A DNA stretch of 39,463 nt from Rathayibacter sp. VKM Ac-2754 (GCF_009807095.1 NZ_WUCC01000017.1:1-39463), one strand, 5' to 3'. Shown: positions 14,844 to 22,532, numbered from the stretch's first letter. Numbers and translations are program-made. The notes: generated by a model from the letters alone, not told the origin.

Positions 14844-15254
14844 ATGACCGAGACCCCTGCGCGCGGCCTCCGTGAACCTCGCGACATCACGAAGCGCAGA
14901 CGCCTCACTCCGCGCCGCATCGCGCTGATCGCCGGCGCCGTCCTGCTGCTCGTCGGCCTGGCCCTCGTCGGCCTGGTCGCACTGCAGTACGGGAGCCTCG
15001 CCCAGCAGGGCTTCGACTCCGTGTGCTCCGCGAGCGTCGGCGGCGTCCCGCCCGGCGAGGGCACTCTCGTGGGCGGCTCCTGGTCGTGGTGGCCGCTCGG
15101 CGTCACCTGCGAGTGGCAGGCGCTCGACGGGTCGACGCTCCTCGAGCGGCCCGACTGGTCGACGACCGCGGTCGCGATCACCGGAGCGGGGATCCTGCTC
15201 ATCGGCCTGGTCACGCTGCTCTCGGCAGTGCTCCTGCGTCGCGCGAAGCACTGA
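14844..15254 (+). CDS. small two-helix membrane protein, hypothetical
   Basis: 136 residues. A basic N-terminus (T-K-R-R-R-L-T-P-R-R) precedes a membrane helix at about 27-50 (I-A-L-I-A-G-A-V-L-L-L-V-G-L-A-L). An extracytoplasmic loop of about 55 residues with two cysteines (S-V-C-S-A and V-T-C-E-W) probably carries a disulfide. A second helix at about 109-130 ends in L-R-R-A-K. No family is recognised. CACGAT lies six bases before ATG 14844, a possible leaderless -10. It is convergent with the gene ending at 15410 and is followed by a large inverted repeat. Confidence 0.65.
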   Translation: MTETPARGLREPRDITKRRRLTPRRIALIAGAVLLLVGLALVGLVALQYGSLAQQGFDSVCSASVGGVPPGEGTLVGGSWSWWPLGVTCEWQALDGSTLLERPDWSTTAVAITGAGILLIGLVTLLSAVLLRRAKH

Positions 15255-15308
15255 CTCGCGGCGTCGACCCGGCCGCCGTCCGATTCACGGTGTCCCGGAG
15301 CGGCCGAG

Positions 15309-15393
15309 GTGCGATCTGCAGGAGATCGACTCCGCAGGGTGCGATCCGCGCGGTAGAACAGCCCATCCGGCGACGATCTCCTGCAGACCGCAC
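15309..15393. repeat. 20-bp inverted repeat enclosing 45 bp
   Basis: GTGCGATCTGCAGGAGATCG (15309-15328) is complementary to 15374-15393 with a single mismatch. It lies between two convergent genes. The stem could act as a bidirectional terminator, but a 45-base loop is long, and the 85-bp size also fits a palindromic intergenic repeat or miniature element. A shorter G-T-G-C-G-A-T-C motif recurs in the loop at 15340-15347. Confidence 0.65.
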
Positions 15394-15409
15394 GACCCCC
15401 GTCGGCGAC

Positions 15410-16216
15410 TCAGCGGTCGAAGAGGTTCCCGATATCGCCGAGGCCCGGCATCTCGAAGTTCGAGCCGAAGTCCGACACCTGCTCGCCGAGCCCCGACACG
15501 TGCTCGCCGGCCCCGGACACGAAGTCGCCCGCCGCGCCGGTGATGTCGCCGAACTCGCCCAGGTCGCCGAAGCTCCCCGTCAGACCCTCCAGGTCGACAC
15601 CCTGCAGGAGCGGACCGGCGACGCTGCTGAGCACCGCGCCACCCGCGACCGCCGCGAGCAGTCCGCCCGCCGCGCCCAGACCGACGCCCGCCACCGCGCC
15701 GACGCCGGCACCCGCGAGGGCCCCGCGCGTCCCCGGCTTCGAGAACATCTTCTTCAGGAACCCCGGGTTCTGGGCCTCGCCGCGCGTCGCGGCCCGCGCC
15801 AGATCGTCGGGGTTCGACGAGCGCGGCTGCTCGTTCGCGGGCAGCTCCTCGCGCAGCCGCGCCTCGACCTGCGAGCGCTGCGCCGGCGTCAGCTTCGCGA
15901 ACGCGTCGCGGTGCACCTGCTCGAGCTGCTCGGGGTCGGCCGTGCGGAGGAGGTAGTCGTACCGCGCGATCGCGGCACGATCCTCCTGGGTCACGGCGGG
16001 CTGCCCCGGTCGCGCGTCCTGCGGACGGATCGGAGCGCGCGGCGCCGCGGAGGCGGGCGACTGCGACGGCCGGGCGTCGCCGGTCACCTTGTCGGCCGCG
16101 GTGCGCACCATGGCACGCCAGTCCGGGGTACCGCCGGTGGTGCCGCCGGTGCTCGACGACCCCTTCGAGTCGAGGGCCTTCGACGCCATGCCGAGGACGC
16201 GCTTGAACATGCTCAC
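15410..16216 (-). CDS. conserved hypothetical protein with glycine-rich C-terminus
   Basis: 268 residues. A Ser/Thr/Gly- and Pro-rich N-terminal linker spans about 1-75. A helical, charged region follows at about 77-150 (D-Y-L-L-R-T-A-D-P-E-Q-L-E-Q-V-H, L-T-P-A-Q-R-S-Q-V-E-A-R-L-R-E-E-L). Next is a Gly/Ala-rich hydrophobic stretch at about 163-203 (A-G-A-G-V-G-A-V-A-G-V-G-L-G-A-A-G-G) that could insert in a membrane. The C-terminal tail of G-D-L/G-E-F/G-D-I repeats ends L-F-D-R. Similar actinobacterial proteins exist, some named cation-transporting ATPase, but no ATPase motif is present here and I would not keep that name. GTG 16216 has GGAAGG six bases upstream. Confidence 0.7.
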   Translation of the reverse strand: MSMFKRVLGMASKALDSKGSSSTGGTTGGTPDWRAMVRTAADKVTGDARPSQSPASAAPRAPIRPQDARPGQPAVTQEDRAAIARYDYLLRTADPEQLEQVHRDAFAKLTPAQRSQVEARLREELPANEQPRSSNPDDLARAATRGEAQNPGFLKKMFSKPGTRGALAGAGVGAVAGVGLGAAGGLLAAVAGGAVLSSVAGPLLQGVDLEGLTGSFGDLGEFGDITGAAGDFVSGAGEHVSGLGEQVSDFGSNFEMPGLGDIGNLFDR

Positions 16217-16339
16217 AGAGAACCTTCCGTCGGGTATCAGCCTCGATCATCCCGACGCAGCCTGAGCAGAACCCGTCCGGAAGCCCTCCGATTGCTCGGA
16301 ACCGCCTCGTCGTGCACCTCCGAGTCCTCGACCTCCGGC

Positions 16340-16402
16340 GATCGATCCGTCGCGAACGGCTCCTCCGTAGCGCGTCGATGGCGCGTTCGTGCCGGATCGA
16401 TG
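16340..16402. repeat. 63-bp dyad element, second copy of the 1799 type
   Basis: 16340-16358 (GATCGATCCGTCGCGAACG) pairs with 16384-16402 with three mismatches in 19, spacer 25. The left arm matches 1800-1818 at 18 of 19 positions, while the spacers differ. Two unlinked intergenic dyads of almost equal size and shared arms suggest a dispersed repeat family or a common binding protein. Confidence 0.6.
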
Positions 16403-16424
16403 CGGCCGGCGACCACGCGATGTC

Positions 16425-16480
16425 CGGCTCGCAGGAACACGTTCGGCTCGCAGGAACTCCCGGTTTCCGCGAGCCGAACG
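16425..16480. promoter_or_regulatory. direct and inverted repeat cluster, candidate operator
   Basis: CGGCTCGCAGGAAC occurs at 16425-16438 and again at 16444-16457, a 19-base step. CGTTCGGCTCGC (16440-16451) is perfectly inverted at 16469-16480. The cluster lies about 110 bases upstream of the MFS efflux gene. The arrangement looks like several binding sites for one regulator; the convergent AraC protein at 17789-18658 is one candidate. Function is inferred only from the arrangement. Confidence 0.45.
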
Positions 16481-16587
16481 CAGTTCCGCGCGCCCGAGAT
16501 GCTCCAGAGCGCCCACCCCGGCCGATCGGTCGGATCCCGCGGCCGTCCGGTCGGGCGCCCGCCGCGCCACTCCGCCAGGCTGGACCC

Positions 16588-17784
16588 ATGCCCTCGACCG
16601 CGTCCGTCCCCGTCGTCCGCCCCGAGCCGACGACGGGGCGCCTCCCCTACATCCCCCTCATCACCCTGATGCTCCTGAGCTTCCTGCTCGTGACAGCCGA
16701 GTTCCTGCCGAACGGCGTCCTGACCGAGATGGCCGCCGGTCTCGACGTCACCCCCGGCCAGGCGGGCCAGACCGTCACCGTGACCGCGCTCGTCGGCCTC
16801 CTCGTCGCCCCGACGGTCGGCCTGATGTTCCCCCGGCTCGACCGCCGCACGCTCTTCATCTGGACGGCCGTCGCCGCCGGCGCCTCCAGCGTCTTCGCCG
16901 GCCTCGCCCCGAACCTCGCCCTGGTCCTGCTCTCGCGCCTCCTGCTCGGAGCCGCGATCAGCGCCTTCTGGTCGATGTCCCTCACCGTCGCCGCCCGCGT
17001 CGCCGGCCCCGACCGCGTCGGTCGCGCCACGATGTTCACCAGCGCCGGCCTCTCGCTCGCGACGGTCGCCGGGGTGCCGCTCGGCGTGATCCTCAGCGAG
17101 CTCATCGACTGGCGTGCCGCCTTCGTCCTGATCGGCGTCCTCACGGCGCTGCTCGCCGTCCCGCTCCGCCTCCTGCTGCCCAGCGTCCCCGCCGCCCCGG
17201 CCGCCGGGCTCGGCGTGCTCCTCGACACCGTGCGCCGCCGCGGAGTGCGCCAGGGCTTCGCGGGCCACATCCTCGTCGTCCTCGGCCACTTCCTCGCGTA
17301 CACCTACATCCGCCTGGCGCTCGAGCGCACCGAGGGCACCGATGCCGCGACCATCGTCGCTCTGCTGGCGCTCTTCGGCGTGGGCGGCCTCGCCGGCAAC
17401 ATCGTGATCGGCTCGGTGATCGACCGCTCCTTCGCCTTCTTCGGCGTCGTCGCACCGGTCGCGATCGCGATCGCCGTCGGAGCGGTCCTGCTGCTCCCCG
17501 GCTCCGTCCCGGCCATCGCGGTGGCGGTGGTCGTCTGGGGCTTCTTCTTCGCCTCCTGGCTGATCATCGTCAACGCGTGGGTCGGTCACCGGATGACCGA
17601 CCGCCTCGAGGCCGGCGGCAGCCTGGTCGTCGTCGGCTTCCAGGCCGCGATCGTGATCGCCGCCGGTGTCGGCGGAGTCCTGGTCGACGCGGTCGGAGTC
17701 GAGGCCGACTACGCGATCGGCGCGGGCCTGCTCCTCGTCGGCGCGGCCCTCTTCGGCGCGTCGAACCGCAGGCGCACGGCCTGA
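16588..17784 (+). CDS. MFS transporter, DHA1 efflux type
   Basis: 398 residues with about 12 hydrophobic segments. The first helix contains L-V-T-A-E-F-L-P-N-G-V-L, typical of the AraJ/NepI-like DHA1 branch. The loop 2-3 region is G-L-M-F-P-R-L-D-R-R-T-L-F. Helix 4 carries S-R-L-L-L-G-A-A-I-S-A-F-W-S, and helix 5 has G-L-S-L-A-T-V-A-G-V-P-L-G, the motif C (antiporter) region. These support proton-driven efflux of a sugar, nucleoside or drug. ATG 16588 begins the protein shortly before helix 1. The gene ends four bases from the convergent AraC gene and is preceded by a repeat-rich region that probably controls it. Confidence 0.85.
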   Translation: MPSTASVPVVRPEPTTGRLPYIPLITLMLLSFLLVTAEFLPNGVLTEMAAGLDVTPGQAGQTVTVTALVGLLVAPTVGLMFPRLDRRTLFIWTAVAAGASSVFAGLAPNLALVLLSRLLLGAAISAFWSMSLTVAARVAGPDRVGRATMFTSAGLSLATVAGVPLGVILSELIDWRAAFVLIGVLTALLAVPLRLLLPSVPAAPAAGLGVLLDTVRRRGVRQGFAGHILVVLGHFLAYTYIRLALERTEGTDAATIVALLALFGVGGLAGNIVIGSVIDRSFAFFGVVAPVAIAIAVGAVLLLPGSVPAIAVAVVVWGFFFASWLIIVNAWVGHRMTDRLEAGGSLVVVGFQAAIVIAAGVGGVLVDAVGVEADYAIGAGLLLVGAALFGASNRRRTA

Positions 17785-17788
17785 CGCC

Positions 17789-18658
17789 TCACGCCGCGCG
17801 TCGTGCCGCTCGCCACTGCGACGGCACGACGCCGACGTTCCGGCGGAAGGCGCGGCTGAACCCGTCGTCGGAGGAGTAGCCGAGCGCCCGCGACGCCTCC
17901 GACACGGTCCGTCCCGCCTCCAGCAGCTCCTTCGCCCGGCGCATCCGCACCTCGGTGACGAACCCCGCGGGAGTGCGCCCGAAGGCCGCACGGAACCGCT
18001 CCGTCAGCACGGTGCGCGACATCGCGCCGACGCTCGCGAGCAGATCCACGCTCCACTCCCGGCCCGGCTCGCTGCTCACGGCCGCGGCCACTCGGTCGAG
18101 GTGGACGTCGCCGGTCACCGGAGGCAGCGCGCCGGTGTCGCCGAACGCCCACGCCCGCACGACCGACAGCACGACGGTGCGCACCATCAGCCGGCAGATC
18201 ACCGGATCGCCCGAGCGCTCCGACCCGTCGTACGCCGGCCCGAGCTGCGCCGCCAGTGCGGCCGCCGCCGGCTCGAGCCGGGCGAATCCGCTCGCGAACA
18301 CCAGCCCCGGCAGCGACCGCGGGCACGCCTCGAGCTCGACCTCGACGATCGTCAGCCGCGCCCCCGGGACCGACGCGAGCGTCGCCTCCTGCCGCCCGAA
18401 CGTCAGCAGCGCGTCCCCGGCCAGCAGGGTCCGGGGCACGGAGGCGGCCACTGCGTCGCCCGCGCAGAGCTCTAGCGCGCAGGCGGTCCCCTCCGGGGCG
18501 AGCGCCGTGATCTCGCCCTCGACGACGTAGACGAGCACGACGATGCCGGCCGGCAGCGCCATCCGCTCTCCGGAGGCGAGAGTCGCGCGCCGGGTCGCCC
18601 CGAGCGTCACGTCCAGCGTGGCCAGGACATCGTCGAGCACCGCGGGTTCGATCGTCAT
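17789..18658 (-). CDS. AraC-family transcriptional regulator
   Basis: 289 residues. The N-terminal part (about 1-120) is a cupin-like sensor (L-P-A-G-I-V-V-L-V-Y-V-V-E-G-E). The C-terminal part (about 190-285) has the two helix-turn-helix units of AraC proteins: W-S-V-D-L-L-A-S-V-G-A-M-S-R-T-V-L-T-E-R-F-R, then A-S-R-A-L-G-Y-S-S-D-D-G-F-S-R-A-F-R-R, ending P-S-Q-W-R. ATG 18658 is preferred; the longer in-frame start at 18769 adds a low-complexity arginine-rich stretch. It probably regulates the convergent MFS pump, an arrangement common for cupin-type AraC regulators of efflux genes. This is inference. Confidence 0.85.
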   Translation of the reverse strand: MTIEPAVLDDVLATLDVTLGATRRATLASGERMALPAGIVVLVYVVEGEITALAPEGTACALELCAGDAVAASVPRTLLAGDALLTFGRQEATLASVPGARLTIVEVELEACPRSLPGLVFASGFARLEPAAAALAAQLGPAYDGSERSGDPVICRLMVRTVVLSVVRAWAFGDTGALPPVTGDVHLDRVAAAVSSEPGREWSVDLLASVGAMSRTVLTERFRAAFGRTPAGFVTEVRMRRAKELLEAGRTVSEASRALGYSSDDGFSRAFRRNVGVVPSQWRAARRAA

Positions 18659-18823
18659 GCTCGAGGCAACGTGCGCCGCTCCCCCGCCATTCCGCGAGGC
18701 GCGCTCGCGAGGGACACCCCGTCCGAGGGCACCCCAGCAGCCCGGGCCGACGAGGCGGGCGCGCATCACGGTCCCCGGCGGCGATCTCCGGGCGACGTCC
18801 GACGGTCTCGGCGTCGACGCGCC

Positions 18824-19486
18824 CTAGCGTGCCGGAGTCGTCCAGGTCGCCGTCGCGAGCAGGCGCGGAATGACCTGCGGGCCTTCTGAGGTCACGAGCA
18901 CGAGGGACTCCGCCTCGGCGCGCGTGTCGATGGTCGCACCGGGGGCGATGCCGAGGGCGGCCGCATCGGTCAGGGCGAGGGGCTCCGCATCCGAGATGCG
19001 ATGGACCAGGTGACGCCCCGGCCCGGCCTCGCTGAGGCGGACCGCGCCGTCGACGGTGCGCGTGCGCCCCTCGGAGGTGGGGATCGGGTCGCCGTGGGGG
19101 TCCGCGGACGGGTGTCCGAGGAGGGCGTCCAGCCGGTCGATGAGTCCGTCGCTCGCGGCGTGCTCCAGTCGCTCCGCCTCGTCGTGGACCTCGTCCCACG
19201 GGTAGCCGAGGGTCGTGACGAGGAACGACTCCAGGATCCGGTGGCGGCGCACCATCACCAGCGCGAGGGCCGCTCCGGTCTCCGTCAGCCGGACCGGCTT
19301 GTACGGCCGGTACTCGACGAGGTCCTGGGCGGCGAGGCGGTGCAGGGTGTCCGAGACATTGGCGGGACTGGTTCCGAAGCGCGCGGCGAGGGCCTTCGTC
19401 GTGATCGGCGGGTCGCCCCACTCGGTGGCCGACCAGATCGCCTTGACGTAGTCCTGGGCGACAGGGCTGATCGAGTCGATGTCCAC
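18824..19486 (-). CDS. mntR: MntR/DtxR-family manganese-dependent repressor
   Basis: 220 residues. The N-terminal winged helix has S-P-V-A-Q-D-Y-V-K-A-I-W, then L-A-A-R-F-G-T-S-P-A-N-V-S-D-T-L-H-R-L. The metal-binding and dimerisation region includes M-V-R-R-H-R-I-L-E-S-F-L and H-D-E-A-E-R-L-E-H-A-A-S-D, the DtxR-family ligand pattern. The C-terminal 75 residues are the SH3-like FeoA domain (H-R-I-S-D-A-E, A-P-G-A-T-I-D). It follows mntH on the same strand with a 50-base gap and presumably binds the palindrome upstream of mntH. GTG 19486 has TAACGT (19494-19499) seven bases upstream, so it may also have its own leaderless promoter. DtxR family is certain; manganese specificity is inferred from mntH. 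Confidence 0.88.
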   Translation of the reverse strand: MDIDSISPVAQDYVKAIWSATEWGDPPITTKALAARFGTSPANVSDTLHRLAAQDLVEYRPYKPVRLTETGAALALVMVRRHRILESFLVTTLGYPWDEVHDEAERLEHAASDGLIDRLDALLGHPSADPHGDPIPTSEGRTRTVDGAVRLSEAGPGRHLVHRISDAEPLALTDAAALGIAPGATIDTRAEAESLVLVTSEGPQVIPRLLATATWTTPAR

Positions 19487-19487
19487 G

Positions 19488-19523
19488 GAGTCGACGTTAC
19501 TTCGCGAGTCGACGTCGCTTCGA
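19488..19523 (-). repeat. 18-bp tandem repeat at the mntR start
   Basis: On the plus strand GAGTCGACGTTACTTCGC (19488-19505) is followed directly by a partly diverged copy (19506-19523, sharing GAGTCGACGT and CTTCG), and GTCGG starts a third unit. The putative mntR -10 (TAACGT on the minus strand) lies in the first copy. It may be a regulator site or slipped duplication. If translated upstream of GTG 19486 it would read as repeated V-D-S motifs. Confidence 0.45.
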
Positions 19524-19536
19524 GTCGGCGGCGGAG

Positions 19537-20811
19537 TCAGCCGGTCACGGTGAGGACGATCAGTGCGACGTTCAGCAGCACGATCAGACCGGTGACCGCC
19601 CACGCCGAGACCCGGACGGCGGGACGATTGGCGAAGCTCCCCATCAGCGCCCTGTCCTGCGTGTAGGCGACCAGCGGGATCAGAGCGAACGGGATCCCGA
19701 AGCTCAGGACGACCTGGCTCAGAACCAGCGCTCGAGTGGGGTCGAACCCGACCCCGAGCACGATCAGCGCCGGGATCAGGGTGACGACCCGGCGCACCAG
19801 CAGGGGGATCCGCAGGTGGAGGAGGCCGCCCATGATGGCCGAGCCGGCGTAGCAGCCGACCGCCGTCGAGGCCAGGCCGGACGCGAGCAGGCCGATCGCG
19901 AAGAGGATGCCGACGATCGGTCCGAGCGCCGCGACGATGGCGCTGTGGGCGCCCTGGATGGTGTCGGTCCCCTCGACCCCGCGCAGGCTCGCTGCGGCGA
20001 GGAGGAGCATGGCGATGTTCACCGTCCCGGCGATCACGAGCGCGATGCCGACGTCCCAGCGCGTCGCCCTGAGCAGCCGGGCGATCCTGGCGGGGTGCGT
20101 GCTCGCTCCGTGGCGGTCCCTGGCGAGGCCGGAGTGGAGGTAGATCGCGTGGGGCATCACCGTGGCGCCGAGCATGCTCGCGGCCAGCAGGACCGTCTCG
20201 GCTCCCTGGAACCGTGGCACGAGGCCGGCGACCACGTCGCTCGCCGACACGGGGCTGACCAGGAGGCCGGCGACGAATCCGACGGCGATCACGGCGAGGA
20301 GTCCGATGATCACGAACTCGAAGGGCCGCTGCCCCCGCCGGGACTGCACGGTGAGCATCGCGGTCGAGATCGCGCCGACGATGAGCCCGCCGAGCAGGAG
20401 CGGGACGTCGAACAGGATCTGCAGGGCGATGGCGCCACCGATCACCTCCGCGAGATCGGTCGCCGCCGCGACCAGCTCCGCCTGCACCCAGAACAGTCGT
20501 CGGCGCGTCCGCGGCAGCCGGTCGCCGAGCAGCTCCGGGAGGCTCCTCCCGGTGACGAGCCCCAGCTTGGCGGAGAGGTACTGGATCAGGACCGCCATCA
20601 CGTTCGCGACGACGAGGACCCAGACGAGCAGGTAGCCGTACTCCGCTCCGGCGGTCAGGTTCGCAGCGACGTTCCCCGGATCGACGTAGGCGATGGCTGC
20701 GACGAACGCGGGTCCGAACAGGAACAGCAGCCGCCTCTCGGGTCGGCGGGCACCGGGCGCCGGCCCAGCACCCACGGGCTCGGATGCCGGATCCGCACGC
20801 ACGTCGCTCAT
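19537..20811 (-). CDS. mntH: NRAMP-family Mn2+/Fe2+ transporter
   Basis: A 424-residue proton-coupled divalent metal importer with about 11 membrane segments. Helix 1 carries the metal-binding D-P-G-N at 44-47. Helix 6 carries the matching M-P-H at 219-221 (A-T-V-M-P-H-A-I-Y-L-H-S). Between them lies the conserved A-E-L-V-A-A-A-T-D-L-A-E-V-I-G-G helix. All key NRAMP residues are present and length is normal. The gene lies directly upstream of mntR, and its start codon is three bases from an 18-bp palindrome of the DtxR/MntR type. TAACTT (minus strand, 20818-20823) ends six bases before ATG 20811 inside that palindrome, so the promoter is leaderless and its -10 is covered by the operator. Confidence 0.93.
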   Translation of the reverse strand: MSDVRADPASEPVGAGPAPGARRPERRLLFLFGPAFVAAIAYVDPGNVAANLTAGAEYGYLLVWVLVVANVMAVLIQYLSAKLGLVTGRSLPELLGDRLPRTRRRLFWVQAELVAAATDLAEVIGGAIALQILFDVPLLLGGLIVGAISTAMLTVQSRRGQRPFEFVIIGLLAVIAVGFVAGLLVSPVSASDVVAGLVPRFQGAETVLLAASMLGATVMPHAIYLHSGLARDRHGASTHPARIARLLRATRWDVGIALVIAGTVNIAMLLLAAASLRGVEGTDTIQGAHSAIVAALGPIVGILFAIGLLASGLASTAVGCYAGSAIMGGLLHLRIPLLVRRVVTLIPALIVLGVGFDPTRALVLSQVVLSFGIPFALIPLVAYTQDRALMGSFANRPAVRVSAWAVTGLIVLLNVALIVLTVTG

Positions 20812-20813
20812 GA

Positions 20814-20831
20814 AGTTAAGTTAGCTTAACT
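20814..20831 (-). promoter_or_regulatory. MntR/DtxR-type operator over the mntH -10
   Basis: AGTTAAGTTAGCTTAACT is a perfect inverted repeat of two 7-bp arms around TTAG, in an otherwise GC-rich region. It resembles the known DtxR/MntR boxes (TTAGG-type arms around a central TTAG/CTAA). It sits three bases before the mntH start and contains the putative -10. Binding by Mn-loaded MntR would block mntH transcription. Confidence 0.75.
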
Positions 20832-20939
20832 CTGCGCCGAGAGCAGCCCTCGGAGTCAGGAGATCATGCCGCTCGAAGCGGTGCCCCCGTCACCGACAGG
20901 AGGGTCGTGAACGGCAGCACACCGGGAGCCCCGTCCGCC

Positions 20940-20961
20940 GGGTCGCTCGGTTCGGCGACCC
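20940..20961 (-). terminator. hairpin after the TetR gene
   Basis: GGGTCGC (20940-20946) and GCGACCC (20955-20961) form a perfect 7-bp stem with an 8-base loop. It lies 12 bases beyond the stop of the leftward TetR gene and before mntH. No T-run. Confidence 0.55.
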
Positions 20962-20973
20962 TCGGCCGGGTGC

Positions 20974-21594
20974 TCAGGCGGGATCCTCCGACGGCGCCTC
21001 CGGGAGCATCGCGGCGAAGAAGCTCGCCATCGCACGCTCCATGTCCCGCGAGGGGTCGATGAGCCACTGGAGCTGCAGCCCGTCCCACATCCCCACGAGG
21101 ATCTCGGCCAGCACCTCGACATCGCGAGAAGGATCGACGCGCCCCTGCTCCTGATCGAAGCGCAGCGCCTCCACCCAGGCGGCGATCGTCGCGCTGTAGC
21201 GGTCGACGAACCACTGGTGCGCGGGATGGTCGGCCGAGGACGCCTCGGCGGCGAGCATCGCGAGGATCCGCAGCAGTTCGGGGCGCTGCAGATTGAAGCG
21301 CACGAGTCGCATCGAGGCGATCACGAGCCCGTGCTCGCGGCAGTCGCTCTCGAACGAGGCGAGACCCGTCTCGTTCGCCCGCTCGAGGACGGCCTCGAGG
21401 AGGATGTACTTCGATCCGAAGTGGTGGACGACGCTCGTGAGGCTCAGGTCGAGCTGGCGGGCGATGTCGCGGAGCGAGCCGCCGTGGTAGCCGCGAGCGG
21501 CGAAGACGGTGGTCGCCGCGTCGATGATCTCCCGTCGGCGCTGAGCGGTCTTCGCGTACGGGCCGCGCGTGCGGGCGGGCTCGGTCTGCTCCAT
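20974..21594 (-). CDS. TetR-family transcriptional regulator
   Basis: 206 residues. The N-terminal helix-turn-helix reads R-R-R-E-I-I-D-A-A-T-T-V-F-A-A-R-G-Y-H-G-G-S, then I-A-R-Q-L-D-L-S-L-T-S-V-V-H-H-F-G-S-K. The rest is an alpha-helical ligand and dimerisation domain with H-Q-W-F and D-Q-E-Q-G-R-V-D-P. It aligns along its whole length with the TetR protein at 28905-29537, so the two are paralogues. ATG 21594 is chosen over GTG 21597 because TAGGTT (minus strand, 21601-21606) lies exactly six bases before it, a leaderless promoter. It sits downstream of the ABC uptake operon and probably controls that operon; this is inference. Confidence 0.85.
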   Translation of the reverse strand: MEQTEPARTRGPYAKTAQRRREIIDAATTVFAARGYHGGSLRDIARQLDLSLTSVVHHFGSKYILLEAVLERANETGLASFESDCREHGLVIASMRLVRFNLQRPELLRILAMLAAEASSADHPAHQWFVDRYSATIAAWVEALRFDQEQGRVDPSRDVEVLAEILVGMWDGLQLQWLIDPSRDMERAMASFFAAMLPEAPSEDPA

Positions 21595-21701
21595 CACGCC
21601 AACCTATCCGTCCGGGAGGCCCGGGGCCGGCCGATCCCGCCGGACGCCGGAGCGGGGCGCGCTCGTGCGAGCGTTCAGCACGGCGCGCGCCCCTCCTCCC
21701 G

Positions 21702-22532
21702 TCACGACGGCGTCGCCGCGACCCTGTACCGCTCCGCCCGCCTCTCCCGCTGCGCCGACGGATCCGGGATCGGCGCGGCGAGGAGGAGCTGCTGCGTGTA
21801 GGGATGCTGCGGCGACTCTGTGACGGCGGCGGCGTCGCCCTGCTCGACGATCTCGCCGCGGAACATCACGGCGACGCGGTGCGCGACGTAGCGCACGACG
21901 GCGAGGTCGTGGGTCACGAACAGGTAGGAGACACCGGTGCGCTCCTGGATCTCGATGAACAGGTCGAGCACGCGCGCCTGCGTGGTGAGGTCGAGCGCCG
22001 AGACGGGCTCGTCGCAGACGATCAGCCTGGGCTGCAGCGCGAGCGCCCGGGCGATGGCGATGCGCTGCCGCTGTCCTCCGCTGAACTCGCGAGGCAGCCG
22101 ATCGGCGGAGTCGGCGGGCAGTCCGACGTCGGAGAGCAGCGAGCGGACCTTCCGCCGCGCCTCGGCCTTGCCCGTCCCCGACGCCCAGAGCGGCTCGGCG
22201 AGGATCTGCTCGATCGTCATGCTCGGGTTGAGGGACGTGTACGGATCCTGGAACACGACCTGGATGTCGGCCGCCAGCGCTCGACGCTCGCGCCGTCCGA
22301 GGTGCGAGATGTCCCGCCCCTCGAACGCGATGCTGCCGCTCGTGACCGGCGCGAGGCCGAGGATCGCCCGACCGAGCGTCGTCTTCCCCGACCCCGACTC
22401 CCCGACCAGACCGAGGGTCTGCCCGGGCGGGATGTCGATCGAGATGTCGGTGAGCACCGGCACGGGCTTCGCGAGCGCCGTCCGACCGGGGTAGCTGACC
22501 GACAGCCTGTCGGTCGAGATCACGGCGGTCAT
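21702..22532 (-). CDS. ABC transporter ATP-binding protein (OppF/DppF type)
   Basis: 276 residues. The Walker A motif is G-E-S-G-S-G-K-T-T. The Q-loop is V-F-Q-D-P-Y-T-S-L-N-P, typical of oligopeptide-family ATPases. The signature is F-S-G-G-Q-R-Q-R, and the Walker B region is L-I-V-C-D-E-P-V-S-A-L-D. The C-terminal segment H-P-Y-T-Q-Q-L-L-L-A-A-P-I-P-D is the usual OppF extension. ATG 22532 overlaps the stop of the permease-ATPase fusion (ATGA). It powers the importer together with the ATPase half of the upstream fusion. The family moves peptides or oligosaccharides; the neighbouring beta-galactosidase-like gene favours a sugar-containing substrate, but this is inference. Confidence 0.9.
   Translation of the reverse strand: MTAVISTDRLSVSYPGRTALAKPVPVLTDISIDIPPGQTLGLVGESGSGKTTLGRAILGLAPVTSGSIAFEGRDISHLGRRERRALAADIQVVFQDPYTSLNPSMTIEQILAEPLWASGTGKAEARRKVRSLLSDVGLPADSADRLPREFSGGQRQRIAIARALALQPRLIVCDEPVSALDLTTQARVLDLFIEIQERTGVSYLFVTHDLAVVRYVAHRVAVMFRGEIVEQGDAAAVTESPQHPYTQQLLLAAPIPDPSAQRERRAERYRVAATPS

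Larger units (their letters stand above)
16217..16587. other. intergenic region rich in repeats, no gene
   Basis: 371 bp between the divergent hypothetical and MFS genes. No frame here has convincing protein character. It holds a 63-bp dyad (16340-16402) and a cluster of direct and inverted copies of a CGGCTCGCAGGAAC motif (16425-16480), listed separately. CAGGCT at 16576-16581, six bases before the MFS start, may be a weak leaderless -10. Confidence 0.6.
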
